Of a DNA stretch of 32,855 bases, positions 16,873 to 25,824 are shown in pieces. A program made the translations under genes and the position numbers. This DNA is from Lacticaseibacillus manihotivorans DSM 13343 = JCM 12514 (lineage in GTDB: Bacteria; Bacillota; Bacilli; Lactobacillales; Lactobacillaceae): NCBI RefSeq assembly GCF_001435035.1, contig NZ_AZEU01000063.1, positions 1 through 32,855 on the forward strand. The letters are read 5' to 3'. Position 1 is the first letter of the stretch. Every line of letters starts with the position of its first letter. Under the pieces are notes generated by a model. That model ran no database searches. It was not told the origin of the DNA and saw nothing but the letters and a program-made list of their open reading frames with translations.

Positions 16873-19783
16873 TTGACGTCACCTCCTGATTTGTGAGTTC
16901 AAGGACTTGTGCGATAAGCGCGGTCAGTGGCTGTGTTGTAGTCGCTGGTTGAGAAACATCTAAGACCCATTGCCATTCTTGAGCAAACCACTCAGAAGCG
17001 GACAAGTCTTGACCTTCATTTAGCCAACGCAACCATCTCTGACGATAAAGGGTCCCAGTAAGCCCAGCCCACTGACGATTGGAATAATCGTGTAACCCAC
17101 CACCGTTGGCTTGAGGTTCACCACCCCAAGTTGTGATCAAAGCGCGTGCATTCAACATAAATTGATCTTGGCTGAAGTCGTCAGTAGGTGCGATTGCTTG
17201 GGCTTGTTCCAGCCAATGTGATAGCGTGAAATTTGGAACGTGACAGGCAAGTTGGTCAACGAGCGTGATTAATTTGAGAAAATGCGCTTGCTGAGCAGTA
17301 TTTGGTTTGCCTTGCCAAATATCCATGCTACTTTGCGCAGCGTTAGCTACTACTTGCATTGCTAAACTAACGAGATCTACCCGAAATCCAAAACTGTTCC
17401 AGCAAGATTTTGGTGCTACTTGCAGTGCTTGTAATGCTAATTCAAGTTGTGTTTTGGGATAGTCGATGATTGCATTTCCCCAAGTCGAAGCAGTATCGAT
17501 TTGGTGGGCTGGCCTTGCATTAATGATAGACTCAGGCGCACCTTGGCCTCGCATATTGAAAGCAGCTTTATAGACTAAGCGAGTCCAAGCGATTAAGTCT
17601 GGAGATGCTTTAACACTTGCACCATAGCGTCTTTGGGCATAATGGGTGAGCCAGTCGGCTAAATTGATTGGCTGTAGCTTACCAGGCTTTCGCCAGATCA
17701 TGTCGAAGAAAAAGTCGAACAACAATGGATTCGTGAGTGAAGCCTCAGGTGTGATGCCAACCCCATAAAGGCTGCGACCATCGACCAACGCATCACGATA
17801 TCGCGTATCAAGGGTATCCAAATGCCCAGATAGCCCCATGCGCCCTCCGAAATTATTTAGCATACAAAAGAGCCAAGGCGTGTCTCCAAAATTTGATCCA
17901 CCATGCACTGCTGGATCATCGATTAGCCACTGTGGTGTTTTTTCAGCGTAAAGATCTAAAACTAATGCATGCTTTTTGGAGAATTTGTGAATACCCGCAA
18001 TCAATCCTGGTGTTGGGTTTTCTTGCCAGGATTGGACAACCCATACTGCATGCGAGTCATGTCCAAGCATTGCAGAAAGAACACGTTCTGCAACAAGTTG
18101 AGGACTTAAATCACCGGCATTGCCACCTTCGTGAAAGGGATCAACTGCCCAAAAATGTGTCGTACCTAAGAGCTCAGCTTGAATGGTGTAAAATTTAGCA
18201 GCCAGTTGATCAAAGGCTGGATCGTCAGTGGCGAGCATTGCGGGACGTGAGAAACTGCACCATTGACCTTGTGGAATCACATTACAATTTGGAAAACGTT
18301 CAGCAAATCCGTCAGGCAACAGCCCACCATATCCGGGTAACACGATTTGCATTCCCATTGCGGCCATAAAAGCATGATTGTTCCTTGCTAAGTCCAATCG
18401 TTGCTGAATCCACTTAAATGACATCGGACCACCGATACCATTGATATTACCCATCCACTGCCAGGCAGCAAATGTTGGGGCAGAAATTTCATCGGCGATA
18501 TCTTGATCACTATAACCTAGTTCACGTAGAAAAAGGGCCCAGACCGCTTCGTGACCGGTAGGATCGAGGACTAAATTGACGCCAGATAAAGCTAGCCAAT
18601 CAAGTTCGGTTTGCCATTCATTTTTGCCCCAATGGGCCATGGTATACGAATGAGTGGTGAAATTGTAAGCATAGCGGTACTTAGCTGCAGTTTGCCGCAT
18701 AATCGGTGTTTTTAGTTTGGGTGGTTGGTCAGGCATTCGGACCTGGTCACCCATACCTGCTTGATTCAAATTAACTTGACACCAATGTTTCAAGTAGTAA
18801 TTCAGGCCCGCTGCGATTGTCACGCCACTATCGCCGGTGATCTTAATGTGCTGATCGCTACTTTGCGTTAACGTGAATTGTTGCGGTAGCGGGCTTAAAG
18901 CAAATTCAAACCAATCACAGTAAGTTGCCCCTAGTCTACGCGTAATCAAGCCGTTTAATGCATTCGTTAAGGAAATTACTTTAACAGGATGAGCAACTAG
19001 CGGCAGTGATGCCATGACTGGAATATTGGACAATTTTTCGCCAAAAGCTCGAATTTGATGAACTTGGACATCCCCATCACCACTTTGACTTAAAACAACC
19101 AGACGTAAAACTGCAACCTCAGCATCGACACAGATACTTTCGCCGTCGAGTTGAGTAACCGTGGAAATATCCGCTAACCGCGTAAAGGTGTTGCCATCAG
19201 TTGAACCGTACAAACGAAAGCGGACTTGATGTTTGGCAGGAAAGTACACTTGCACGCGATTGAGGCGATAAATTGCTTGTAACATGACATCTGCGTATGC
19301 AGGGTAACTAGGGGCGTGCCAAGTTGTAATCGCAGAGCCATCAGTTAGTAACTCAGCGTGTTCTTCATCTTCCTTGGTATGAACCGGTTTACCGTACGAA
19401 ATACTAGCCAAATCAACATGTGAACTGGTGTCTTCGACAATGACTGCTTCTTGAAGTGAGACAAATACTTGAACGCCAGCAATTAACTCAGGATGCGTAC
19501 AAGTTACTAAGATGTGAGACGCACTTTTTGGCGTAGGAAAAGTATAAACTACAGCGTTGTCTGTGGTGACGTCGTCGAGTTGCAAATCATCGGTTAAATC
19601 AGAAAGCACATGGTTGAAGGCATGCTGAATCAGTAAATGATTCGTGTTAGCTTGAGAGTTGCTGAAGTTGACAACAACTTTTGTGATCGGAGCACTGATG
19701 CTGGTGGGGATGGCCCAGATTACGGTATTTTTTTTATTAGATAGGCGTTGTAGTTTTGATGTGATTTCAATTTCTCGACTCAA
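16850..19783 (-). CDS. Alpha-N-acetylglucosaminidase, GH89 (NAGLU type), intracellular
   Basis: A 977-residue enzyme of glycoside hydrolase family 89, which removes terminal alpha-linked GlcNAc. Order: an N-terminal domain without a signal peptide, a discoidin/CBM32-like module (about 125-247, with DGSAITTWHAP), the small NAGLU N-terminal domain (about 265-350), the TIM barrel (about 358-690) and a helical C-terminal domain. Two glutamates match the expected catalytic pair: Glu552 in DPFHEGG and Glu680 in GVGITPEAS. It starts at TTG 19783 (GAGGA at 9 bases; the nearby ATG is out of frame), 18 bases after the PTS gene. Lack of a signal peptide means it acts on imported sugar, probably small alpha-GlcNAc glycans such as mucin fragments (inference). 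Confidence 0.9.
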   Translation of the reverse strand: MSREIEITSKLQRLSNKKNTVIWAIPTSISAPITKVVVNFSNSQANTNHLLIQHAFNHVLSDLTDDLQLDDVTTDNAVVYTFPTPKSASHILVTCTHPELIAGVQVFVSLQEAVIVEDTSSHVDLASISYGKPVHTKEDEEHAELLTDGSAITTWHAPSYPAYADVMLQAIYRLNRVQVYFPAKHQVRFRLYGSTDGNTFTRLADISTVTQLDGESICVDAEVAVLRLVVLSQSGDGDVQVHQIRAFGEKLSNIPVMASLPLVAHPVKVISLTNALNGLITRRLGATYCDWFEFALSPLPQQFTLTQSSDQHIKITGDSGVTIAAGLNYYLKHWCQVNLNQAGMGDQVRMPDQPPKLKTPIMRQTAAKYRYAYNFTTHSYTMAHWGKNEWQTELDWLALSGVNLVLDPTGHEAVWALFLRELGYSDQDIADEISAPTFAAWQWMGNINGIGGPMSFKWIQQRLDLARNNHAFMAAMGMQIVLPGYGGLLPDGFAERFPNCNVIPQGQWCSFSRPAMLATDDPAFDQLAAKFYTIQAELLGTTHFWAVDPFHEGGNAGDLSPQLVAERVLSAMLGHDSHAVWVVQSWQENPTPGLIAGIHKFSKKHALVLDLYAEKTPQWLIDDPAVHGGSNFGDTPWLFCMLNNFGGRMGLSGHLDTLDTRYRDALVDGRSLYGVGITPEASLTNPLLFDFFFDMIWRKPGKLQPINLADWLTHYAQRRYGASVKASPDLIAWTRLVYKAAFNMRGQGAPESIINARPAHQIDTASTWGNAIIDYPKTQLELALQALQVAPKSCWNSFGFRVDLVSLAMQVVANAAQSSMDIWQGKPNTAQQAHFLKLITLVDQLACHVPNFTLSHWLEQAQAIAPTDDFSQDQFMLNARALITTWGGEPQANGGGLHDYSNRQWAGLTGTLYRQRWLRWLNEGQDLSASEWFAQEWQWVLDVSQPATTTQPLTALIAQVLELTNQEVTSNDSHDCN

Positions 19784-19801
19784 TATTCATTCCTCGATCC
19801 A

Positions 19802-21748
19802 CTACGCTAACTTTGGCGCAACTTTTCCGGGGTTAACGGGCTTTTGACGTTTCTTGTCAGCAATCATGTTGTCATTGAAGCCCCAGACCCAAGTCAGTAC
19901 AAAGGCGACAACCAGTGCTGCGGCAGTGGCAGCCAATGCCCCCCAGAAGCTCCCGTCGATACCAGCTGGATTGATGAACGATGGCAAACCAATAATTGAA
20001 CCGGCGATACTCCACATGTTGACGTGTAACAGTCCAATGATTAAACCACCAACGGCACTGCCAATGTTGGCAGCGACAAAGGTCTTTTTGTATCGTAAGT
20101 TAATCCCATAAATTGCAGGTTCAGTTACACCGCAGAAAGCTGAAATAGCTGCGGCAAAACCCAGTGAGCGAAGACTTGCATTTTTAGTTTTCATGGCGAC
20201 TGCTAAAGCGGCACCGCCTTGGCCAACCATCGTGATAGAAACGATGGCAAACAGGTATGAATGTCCAAGAGTAGCAAAGTCATTAACAAAGAGTGGGACG
20301 ATTCCCCAATGCAAACCGAAGATAACTAATACTTGGTAGAAGCCATCGATGATTGCACCAAAGATTGCGGTGTTGAGGCTGAGGAGTGCTTGAATACCGT
20401 TGGCTAAACCATCAGCAAGCCAAGTGATGACTGGCCCAGTTAATAACAATGTGATAGTCGTGACGACAATAATGGTGATCATTGGAACGACAATGGCTTG
20501 TAAATATGAAGCGACATGTTGCTTCAACCACTTCTCAAGTTTTGTTGCCAAGAAAGCACCAAGAATCATTGGAAAAATGGAATAAGTGTAAGATACAAAT
20601 GGAAAGTGCATCCCAGCGATGGTGACAATACTTGCACCTTTACCAGCAGCAATGATCGATGGATAAGCAATTGCACCACCGATCACAGCGCAAAGCATTG
20701 CGTTTCCGCCCATACGTTTCGCTGCAGAAAACCCGATCAATACGGGTAGGAAATAGAATACAGCATCGGACATGGCATTTAGAATCATGTAAAAGTTGCT
20801 GTCTGCAGTGATCCAGTGGAAGCTTACCATGAGGGACATCATCCCTTTGATGATCCCGCTTGCTGAAAGCATCCCAATTACAGGGGCCATTGAACCGGTG
20901 ATGACTCCGATTAACGCATTAGTGCCATCTTTCACTTTTTGACCAAAGGTGCGGTTATCAGGGCCAGTTGATGCGATTGATACTTCAGCATCTGGATCTA
21001 GGCCGAGTTGCTTGGTCACTTCATCAAAGACGTCACCGACAGCAGGGCCGATAATCATTTGATATTGACCAGAAGCCTGGGCGACATCAATTACCCCATC
21101 TAAGTTCGCAATGACGTCATCGTTAGCGAGCGCTTTATCGTTAAGGTAAAAACGTAGGCGAGTAATACAATGAATCACGTTTTTAACATTTTCCTTACCG
21201 CCGACATTTTCGATAATGGTAGCGGCTAAGTCGCCATATTTACCGCTGTGGTGAACACTGGCAACAGGTGCAGGAGCTAATTTGATTTTTGCCGTAATGG
21301 TTTTGGCAGTTGTTTCGCCAGTTGTGACGTGCAAAGATTCCACCTGTTCTTTGCTGTTGGTAATGGCCACAATCACAGTGGTTTGTTTGCCTGCGGATGT
21401 GATGGCGTTTCGGTCCATTGTCCCAAGGGAAGTTCCAGCTAAAATCTGCTGACCCTCAGTCACGGTTAAGCTGAAAGGTGCACCATCGAGTTCTACTGTA
21501 TCGATGCCGAGATGCAGTAACACTTCAAGTCCGCTTTCGGTACGAATACCGATTGCATGCCCGGTTTCGGCGACTAATACGACTGTGCCGGCAATTGGGC
21601 TATATAATTGATCAGTGCTTGGAATGATAGCAAAACCTTCGCCCATCATTTTCTTGGAGAATACCGGGTCTTGAACATCAGCCAAGTTGATTGCTTGGCC
21701 ATCCACTGGGGCGAGTAGTGTCGCAGTGGTAGGTTGTGAAGTACTCAT
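19802..21748 (-). CDS. PTS transporter, beta-glucoside/sucrose type, domain order IIA-IIB-IIC
   Basis: A 648-residue sugar permease of the glucose-superfamily PTS. IIA (about 1-150, phosphorylated His79 in LLHLGID, with His64 in TGHAIG) is N-terminal, followed by a linker. IIB (about 168-245) carries the phosphorylated Cys194 in VIHCITRLRFYL, and the membrane IIC (about 255-640) has the GVTEPAIYG signature. The common order in this family is IIB-IIC-IIA, so IIA has moved to the front. ATG 21748 follows GGAGGG by 7 bases. It leads the operon with GH89 and the HAD phosphatase, so its sugar is probably alpha-GlcNAc-containing; the specificity is inferred. Confidence 0.9.
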   Translation of the reverse strand: MSTSQPTTATLLAPVDGQAINLADVQDPVFSKKMMGEGFAIIPSTDQLYSPIAGTVVLVAETGHAIGIRTESGLEVLLHLGIDTVELDGAPFSLTVTEGQQILAGTSLGTMDRNAITSAGKQTTVIVAITNSKEQVESLHVTTGETTAKTITAKIKLAPAPVASVHHSGKYGDLAATIIENVGGKENVKNVIHCITRLRFYLNDKALANDDVIANLDGVIDVAQASGQYQMIIGPAVGDVFDEVTKQLGLDPDAEVSIASTGPDNRTFGQKVKDGTNALIGVITGSMAPVIGMLSASGIIKGMMSLMVSFHWITADSNFYMILNAMSDAVFYFLPVLIGFSAAKRMGGNAMLCAVIGGAIAYPSIIAAGKGASIVTIAGMHFPFVSYTYSIFPMILGAFLATKLEKWLKQHVASYLQAIVVPMITIIVVTTITLLLTGPVITWLADGLANGIQALLSLNTAIFGAIIDGFYQVLVIFGLHWGIVPLFVNDFATLGHSYLFAIVSITMVGQGGAALAVAMKTKNASLRSLGFAAAISAFCGVTEPAIYGINLRYKKTFVAANIGSAVGGLIIGLLHVNMWSIAGSIIGLPSFINPAGIDGSFWGALAATAAALVVAFVLTWVWGFNDNMIADKKRQKPVNPGKVAPKLA

Positions 21749-21999
21749 GAATTATCCCTCCATTGATTAAATAATAGCTAACTGAACGGCTTAAGTATAA
21801 CTGGCTGTGTTAACGGTTACATCAATTCTCACGGTGTTGGTTACGCATTCCGACAAGCGGTACACGTACCGCTTGGGTGACAAATTTTCTTCAAGTTTAG
21901 CGGCAATCTTAATATTTTGCCATCTTTTCTGGCTTTTTTAGCGAGTCACACAAGCGTTCTGTTACAATTAAGCCAGAATACACATACGGGAGATAAATT
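21749..21999. promoter_or_regulatory. Divergent control region of the PTS operon and two-component operon
   Basis: The minus strand carries TATACT about 50 bases before the PTS start as -10. Overlapping the likely -35 area is TGTAACCGTTAACA (plus coordinates 21808-21821), which fits the cre consensus TGWAANCGNTNWCA for CcpA exactly. A 22-bp palindrome (21854-21875, arms CAAGCGGTAC/GTACCGCTTG) lies further upstream. On the plus strand TGTTACAAT (21960-21968) is an extended -10 for the response regulator. Catabolite repression of the PTS operon is therefore likely. Confidence 0.65.
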
Positions 22000-22686
22000 A
22001 TGAAAATATTGATTGTTGATGACGACAAAGAAATCGTTGAATTACTCAGTATTTACGTTAAAAATGAAGGCTATGAACCGATTTTGGCCTATTCTGGTAA
22101 AGAAGCCATCACTAAATTAGTGACCACACCAGATATTTCGTTGATGATCTTGGATATCATGATGCCAAATATGTCAGGGATCGACGTGGTCAAAGAAGTC
22201 CGCAAAGATTCTCAGATCCCGATCATCATCGTCTCAGCTAAAACTGGCGACATGGACAAGATCCAAGGCTTGCTGACTGGGGCGGATGATTATGTCACCA
22301 AGCCATTCAATCCACTTGAAGTCATGGCGCGGGTCAAAGGGTTACTGCGCCGTTCAAAGAACGAAGTCACGAACCCAGAACCAGACGTCTTAGAAGTGGG
22401 GCCTTTAACCATTAAAAAGGATTCCCATGAAGTGACGACACTAACAGGCAAGAGCATCCAATTAACTGCGTTGGAATTTGGCATTTTATACTTATTGGCC
22501 AGCCATCCTAACCGCGTGTTCTCTGCGGATGAAATTTTTGAACGGGTTTGGCAACAAGAATCGATCGTGTCAGCCAAAACTGTCATGGTCCATGTGTCGC
22601 ACTTGCGCGATAAAATCGAAGAAGCCACAGGCGGTGAGAAAGTGATCGAAACTGTTTGGGGCGTGGGGTATAAAGTCGAGGCTTAA
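22000..22686 (+). CDS. Response regulator, OmpR/PhoB family
   Basis: A 228-residue regulator. The receiver domain has the acidic pair DDD (7-9), phospho-acceptor Asp52 (LMILDIMMP), Ser79 in the switch position and Lys101 (VTKPF). The winged-helix DNA-binding domain (about 130-228) ends ETVWGVGYKVEA. It resembles the VanR/CroR-type branch that responds to cell-wall stress. The histidine kinase starts 2 bases after its stop and a D-Ala-D-Ala carboxypeptidase follows, so the target is probably the cell wall. Confidence 0.9.
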   Translation: MKILIVDDDKEIVELLSIYVKNEGYEPILAYSGKEAITKLVTTPDISLMILDIMMPNMSGIDVVKEVRKDSQIPIIIVSAKTGDMDKIQGLLTGADDYVTKPFNPLEVMARVKGLLRRSKNEVTNPEPDVLEVGPLTIKKDSHEVTTLTGKSIQLTALEFGILYLLASHPNRVFSADEIFERVWQQESIVSAKTVMVHVSHLRDKIEEATGGEKVIETVWGVGYKVEA

Positions 22687-22688
22687 CC

Positions 22689-23843
22689 ATGGAAAAGGTC
22701 CACTTAACCGGCAAAGAAAAATCTGAGCTGTGGGGCGAAGGCCTGATCACGGTGATTTTGTTGTTGATGCTGAACTTGGCGGTGGTCGTGTTAGGCAAGC
22801 AAATGATCGCCAGTGACCCGCATCTGCAAAACTCCATTTGGGGCATTAAAAATGTGCTGACGTTTGGCCAAAATAATGTCCATTTTTGGAGTTGGCGGAA
22901 TTTCTTTGTTGGCGTGATGGCGGTCGTCGATGCGATCGTCGTGTATTGGCGCTTGATCCGACGCTATCGCCAAATGCAAATGCGACATGTTATCGCGGAA
23001 TTGCATTATATTGCTGATGGGCATTTGGATCATCGGATTCATTTTGAAGTGAACAACGATTTGCAAAAAGTGATTTCCTCGATTAATGCACTGGTTGATT
23101 CCACTGTGAATTCAATGGAAGAAGAACGTCGCATTGAAAAGTCCAAAGATGAATTGATCACCAATGTGTCGCATGATATCCGCACACCATTGACCTCGAT
23201 CATCGGTTACTTGGGCCTGATCGAAGACAAACAGTATCAAAATCCAGATGAACTGGTCAAATATACCCATACCGCTTATTTGAAAGCTAAGCAAATGAAG
23301 GTTTTGGTCGAAGACTTGTTTGAATATACCAAGTCGCGCCAAACCACCACACCGTTAAATGCGGTTGAATTCAATATGGTCGCGATGTTGGAACAGCTTG
23401 CGGCGTCTTATGAACTCGAAGCTGAAAAGAAAGGCATCAGTATTCAAGTGCACGGCGATCCAGATCCGTTGATGATGGAGGCTGACACTGAGAAGCTTTC
23501 TCGCGTGTTCAATAACTTGATCATCAATGCCTTTAAATATGGTAAAGGTGCCAAGAATTTGTTCTTAGATGCGCAAAAAGTCGGCAGTGAAGCCATCATT
23601 AAAGTTTCCAACGATGGCGATCCGATCCCAAACGATTCATTGAGCCAGTTGTTTGACCGTTTTTATCGCGTAGAAGGTTCGCGCTCGCAAGAAACCGGCG
23701 GCTCTGGATTAGGCTTGGCGATCGCGCAAAGCTTCATCAGTTTGCATGGTGGGTATATTTATGCGGATTCCACGCCAGAACTCACCAGTTTTGTGATTCA
23801 TTTGCCATTGAAACTCGGCACCACATTAAAGAAACCGCAATAA
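22689..23843 (+). CDS. Sensor histidine kinase
   Basis: A 384-residue membrane kinase. Two transmembrane helices (about 18-36 and 72-88) enclose a short external loop. A HAMP-like stretch follows (HIADGHLDHR region, about 100-145), then the HisKA domain with phosphorylated His162 in NVSHDIRTPLTSIIGYL, and the ATPase domain with an N-box (NNLIINAFKYG) and ETGGSGLGLAIA. The small sensor loop resembles VanS/CroS or intramembrane-sensing kinases. ATG 22689 follows GAGG (22678-22681) at 7 bases. Confidence 0.9.
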   Translation: MEKVHLTGKEKSELWGEGLITVILLLMLNLAVVVLGKQMIASDPHLQNSIWGIKNVLTFGQNNVHFWSWRNFFVGVMAVVDAIVVYWRLIRRYRQMQMRHVIAELHYIADGHLDHRIHFEVNNDLQKVISSINALVDSTVNSMEEERRIEKSKDELITNVSHDIRTPLTSIIGYLGLIEDKQYQNPDELVKYTHTAYLKAKQMKVLVEDLFEYTKSRQTTTPLNAVEFNMVAMLEQLAASYELEAEKKGISIQVHGDPDPLMMEADTEKLSRVFNNLIINAFKYGKGAKNLFLDAQKVGSEAIIKVSNDGDPIPNDSLSQLFDRFYRVEGSRSQETGGSGLGLAIAQSFISLHGGYIYADSTPELTSFVIHLPLKLGTTLKKPQ

Positions 23844-23858
23844 GGAAGGATTTTATTC

Positions 23859-25154
23859 ATGTCGAAATTATGGCGCAGTGTCGTCGTGTTCATCACTGCC
23901 ATTTCCCTTTGGGCAGGCTTGGCGCCAGCAGTGTCCACACAAGCTGCCACCAGCAGTGTTGATGTTGATGCTTCAGCTGCTTTAGCCATTGAAGCCAAGA
24001 CTGGTAAAGTGTTATACGCAAAAAATGCTGACAAAACCTTACCCTTAGCTTCCATGACCAAAATGCTGGGCATTTACTTGGTCCGCGAAGCCATCAAGTC
24101 TGGCAAGTTGAAGTGGACCGATACGGTGACCCCAACTGCCAGCATCGCCAAACTCTCCCAAAACAGCGACTTGTCCAATGTCCCGCTGCAAACCGATGGC
24201 AAGTACACCATTAAACAGCTGTATGAAGCCAGTTTGATCTACTCCGCCAACGCAGCGATGATGTTACTAGGCAATGCGGTATCCGGCAATCAAACCAAGT
24301 TCGTCGATGCCATGCGCGCGCAACTCAAAACTTGGGGGATCAAAGATGCGACGATCATCAATGCCACTGGGTTAGACAATAACCAAATCGATGCCGCGGA
24401 TCGCTATCCAAATTCGAAGACTACCGATCAAAACCAAATGTCGGCTAAAGACGTGGCCGTGATCGCCCAACATTTGTTGAATGATTATCCGGATGTGTTA
24501 GACACCACCAAAGCCAAAGAAATGACGTTTACTGAAGGCAGTGACACCACCAAAATGAGCAACTATGATCTCATGTTGCCAGGGTTGTCTGCGGCAGTCA
24601 GCGGCTTGAACGTCGATGGTTTGAAAACTGGGACCACTGATCGCGCAGGGGACTGTTTCACCGGTACCGTTGAGAAAAATGGGATGCGCATCATTACTGT
24701 GGTGATGCATGCTAACGGTAGCGGTAATGATAAGCGGTTTGTCCAAACCGGTAAATTGATGAATTGGGTATTTGCCAATTGGAAAGCGATGCAAGTCACC
24801 ACTAAAGGCAAAGCGGTCAAAGGCCATGAACGCTTAACTGTGGTTCATGGCACGAAGGCGTCAGTGCCACTGGCTGCTACGAAGTCGTTGACGGTTTACG
24901 TGCCAAGCAGCACCACAGCCAATGATCTTGAGTACCAGTACACAGCACGGTTGAAAGATAAACTTGAAGCCCCAGTGCAAAAAGCCGCCACTGCTGGAAC
25001 GTTGACTGTTTCAGCAAAAGGCGATACGCTGGGCTACCTCAATGGTCAAACCAGTGAAACTGTCTCGTTGACCACCACCAAAGGCGTCAAGCGCGCTAAT
25101 TTCTTCGTCTTGATCTTCCATGGCATCGGCGAGTGGTTCAGCAATTTATTCTAA
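23859..25154 (+). CDS. dacA: Serine-type D-Ala-D-Ala carboxypeptidase (penicillin-binding protein 5 type)
   Basis: Removes the terminal D-Ala from peptidoglycan stems outside the membrane. A signal peptide (about 1-29, cleavage near TQA-ATS) precedes the peptidase S11 domain: Ser65-Met-Thr-Lys68 (SXXK), Ser129-Ala-Asn131 (SXN) and Lys256-Thr-Gly258 (KTG). A PBP5-type C-terminal beta domain (about 305-405) and an amphipathic or hydrophobic end (FFVLIFHGIGEWFSNLF) that tethers it to the membrane follow. Length 431 is normal. It starts 15 bases after the kinase gene, after AAGGAAGG, and ends at a terminator, making a three-gene operon whose kinase may sense its substrate. Confidence 0.93.
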   Translation: MSKLWRSVVVFITAISLWAGLAPAVSTQAATSSVDVDASAALAIEAKTGKVLYAKNADKTLPLASMTKMLGIYLVREAIKSGKLKWTDTVTPTASIAKLSQNSDLSNVPLQTDGKYTIKQLYEASLIYSANAAMMLLGNAVSGNQTKFVDAMRAQLKTWGIKDATIINATGLDNNQIDAADRYPNSKTTDQNQMSAKDVAVIAQHLLNDYPDVLDTTKAKEMTFTEGSDTTKMSNYDLMLPGLSAAVSGLNVDGLKTGTTDRAGDCFTGTVEKNGMRIITVVMHANGSGNDKRFVQTGKLMNWVFANWKAMQVTTKGKAVKGHERLTVVHGTKASVPLAATKSLTVYVPSSTTANDLEYQYTARLKDKLEAPVQKAATAGTLTVSAKGDTLGYLNGQTSETVSLTTTKGVKRANFFVLIFHGIGEWFSNLF

Positions 25155-25159
25155 GCATT

Positions 25160-25188
25160 AAGGCCTGGCCGTTTGACCAGGCCTTTGG
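25160..25188 (+). terminator. Intrinsic terminator
   Basis: AAGGCCTGG (25160-25168) pairs with CCAGGCCTT (25177-25185). The T tract (TGGTTT) is weak. Confidence 0.75.
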
Positions 25189-25270
25189 TTTATCCGCGTT
25201 TCTGTTAAGCCGATGAGAGCGACTTTTTCAATTGGCGACAACGCGGTATCCTTATGGCGGAGGCTTTGAT

Positions 25271-25741
25271 ATGCAATATCATCCAATCACCAAAGCAGGG
25301 GTGCAAGCCTTTGCTGACGAAATCGAACAGTTAAAAAAAGAGCGGCCGACGCGCATTAAACGCCTTGCCGAAGCAGCGGCATTAGGTGATCGTTCTGAAA
25401 ATGCGGAATACTCTGCAGCCAAACGTGATCTCAGGCAACTGGAAAGTCGCATGCGTTATCTCGACAAGCTGATCCGCTATGCTGAAATCGTGCCGACGCC
25501 AACTGGGGATACGGCTGAAATCGGCACGCAGGTCACGATCGAATTTGGCCCAGCTGATGACGATACTTATGCTTTGGTCGGTCCCAAAGAATCTGGCCAA
25601 GCTGAAACCAATTTAGCCAGTGATTCACCGCTGGGGTCAGCGATTTTACATCATCGTGTCGGGGATGCGGTCAGCGTGACGGCACCGGCAGGAAGTTATC
25701 AGGTGACGTTGACGAAAATCGTGGTACCAGACGGCTTGTAA
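25271..25741 (+). CDS. greA: GreA/GreB-family transcription elongation factor
   Basis: A 156-residue protein that enters the RNA polymerase secondary channel to rescue backtracked complexes. The N-terminal coiled coil (about 1-75) carries the tip motif GDRSENAEYSAAKRD, keeping the acidic Asp40 and Glu43 that coordinate magnesium. The C-terminal FKBP-like domain (about 80-156) has DSPLGSAILHHRVGDAVSVTAP. ATG 25271 follows GGAGG by 7 bases; a longer in-frame start at 25232 is unlikely. The canonical tip is GDLSENAEY with Ala-Lys-Glu following, so this may be a second GreA paralogue, as is common in lactobacilli. Confidence 0.85.
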   Translation: MQYHPITKAGVQAFADEIEQLKKERPTRIKRLAEAAALGDRSENAEYSAAKRDLRQLESRMRYLDKLIRYAEIVPTPTGDTAEIGTQVTIEFGPADDDTYALVGPKESGQAETNLASDSPLGSAILHHRVGDAVSVTAPAGSYQVTLTKIVVPDGL

Positions 25742-25763
25742 CATTTTCGTCGTATTGTTAATC

Positions 25764-25818
25764 TGCTATAATAGAGGCTGCTACGCGACGGACTCGTCGC
25801 ACTCGCTCACACAAGGAG
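25764..25818 (+). promoter_or_regulatory. murE promoter and hairpin leader
   Basis: TGCTATAAT (25764-25772) is a perfect extended -10. The short leader holds a hairpin GCGACG/CGTCGC with a GACT loop (25785-25800), just before the ribosome site AAGGAG (25813-25818). No U-run follows, so it is not a terminator. Confidence 0.65.
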
Positions 25819-25824
25819 ATCATC

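Noticed and set aside
25785-25800. murE leader hairpin as a terminator or riboswitch
   Set aside because: No T run follows and the leader is too short for a known riboswitch.
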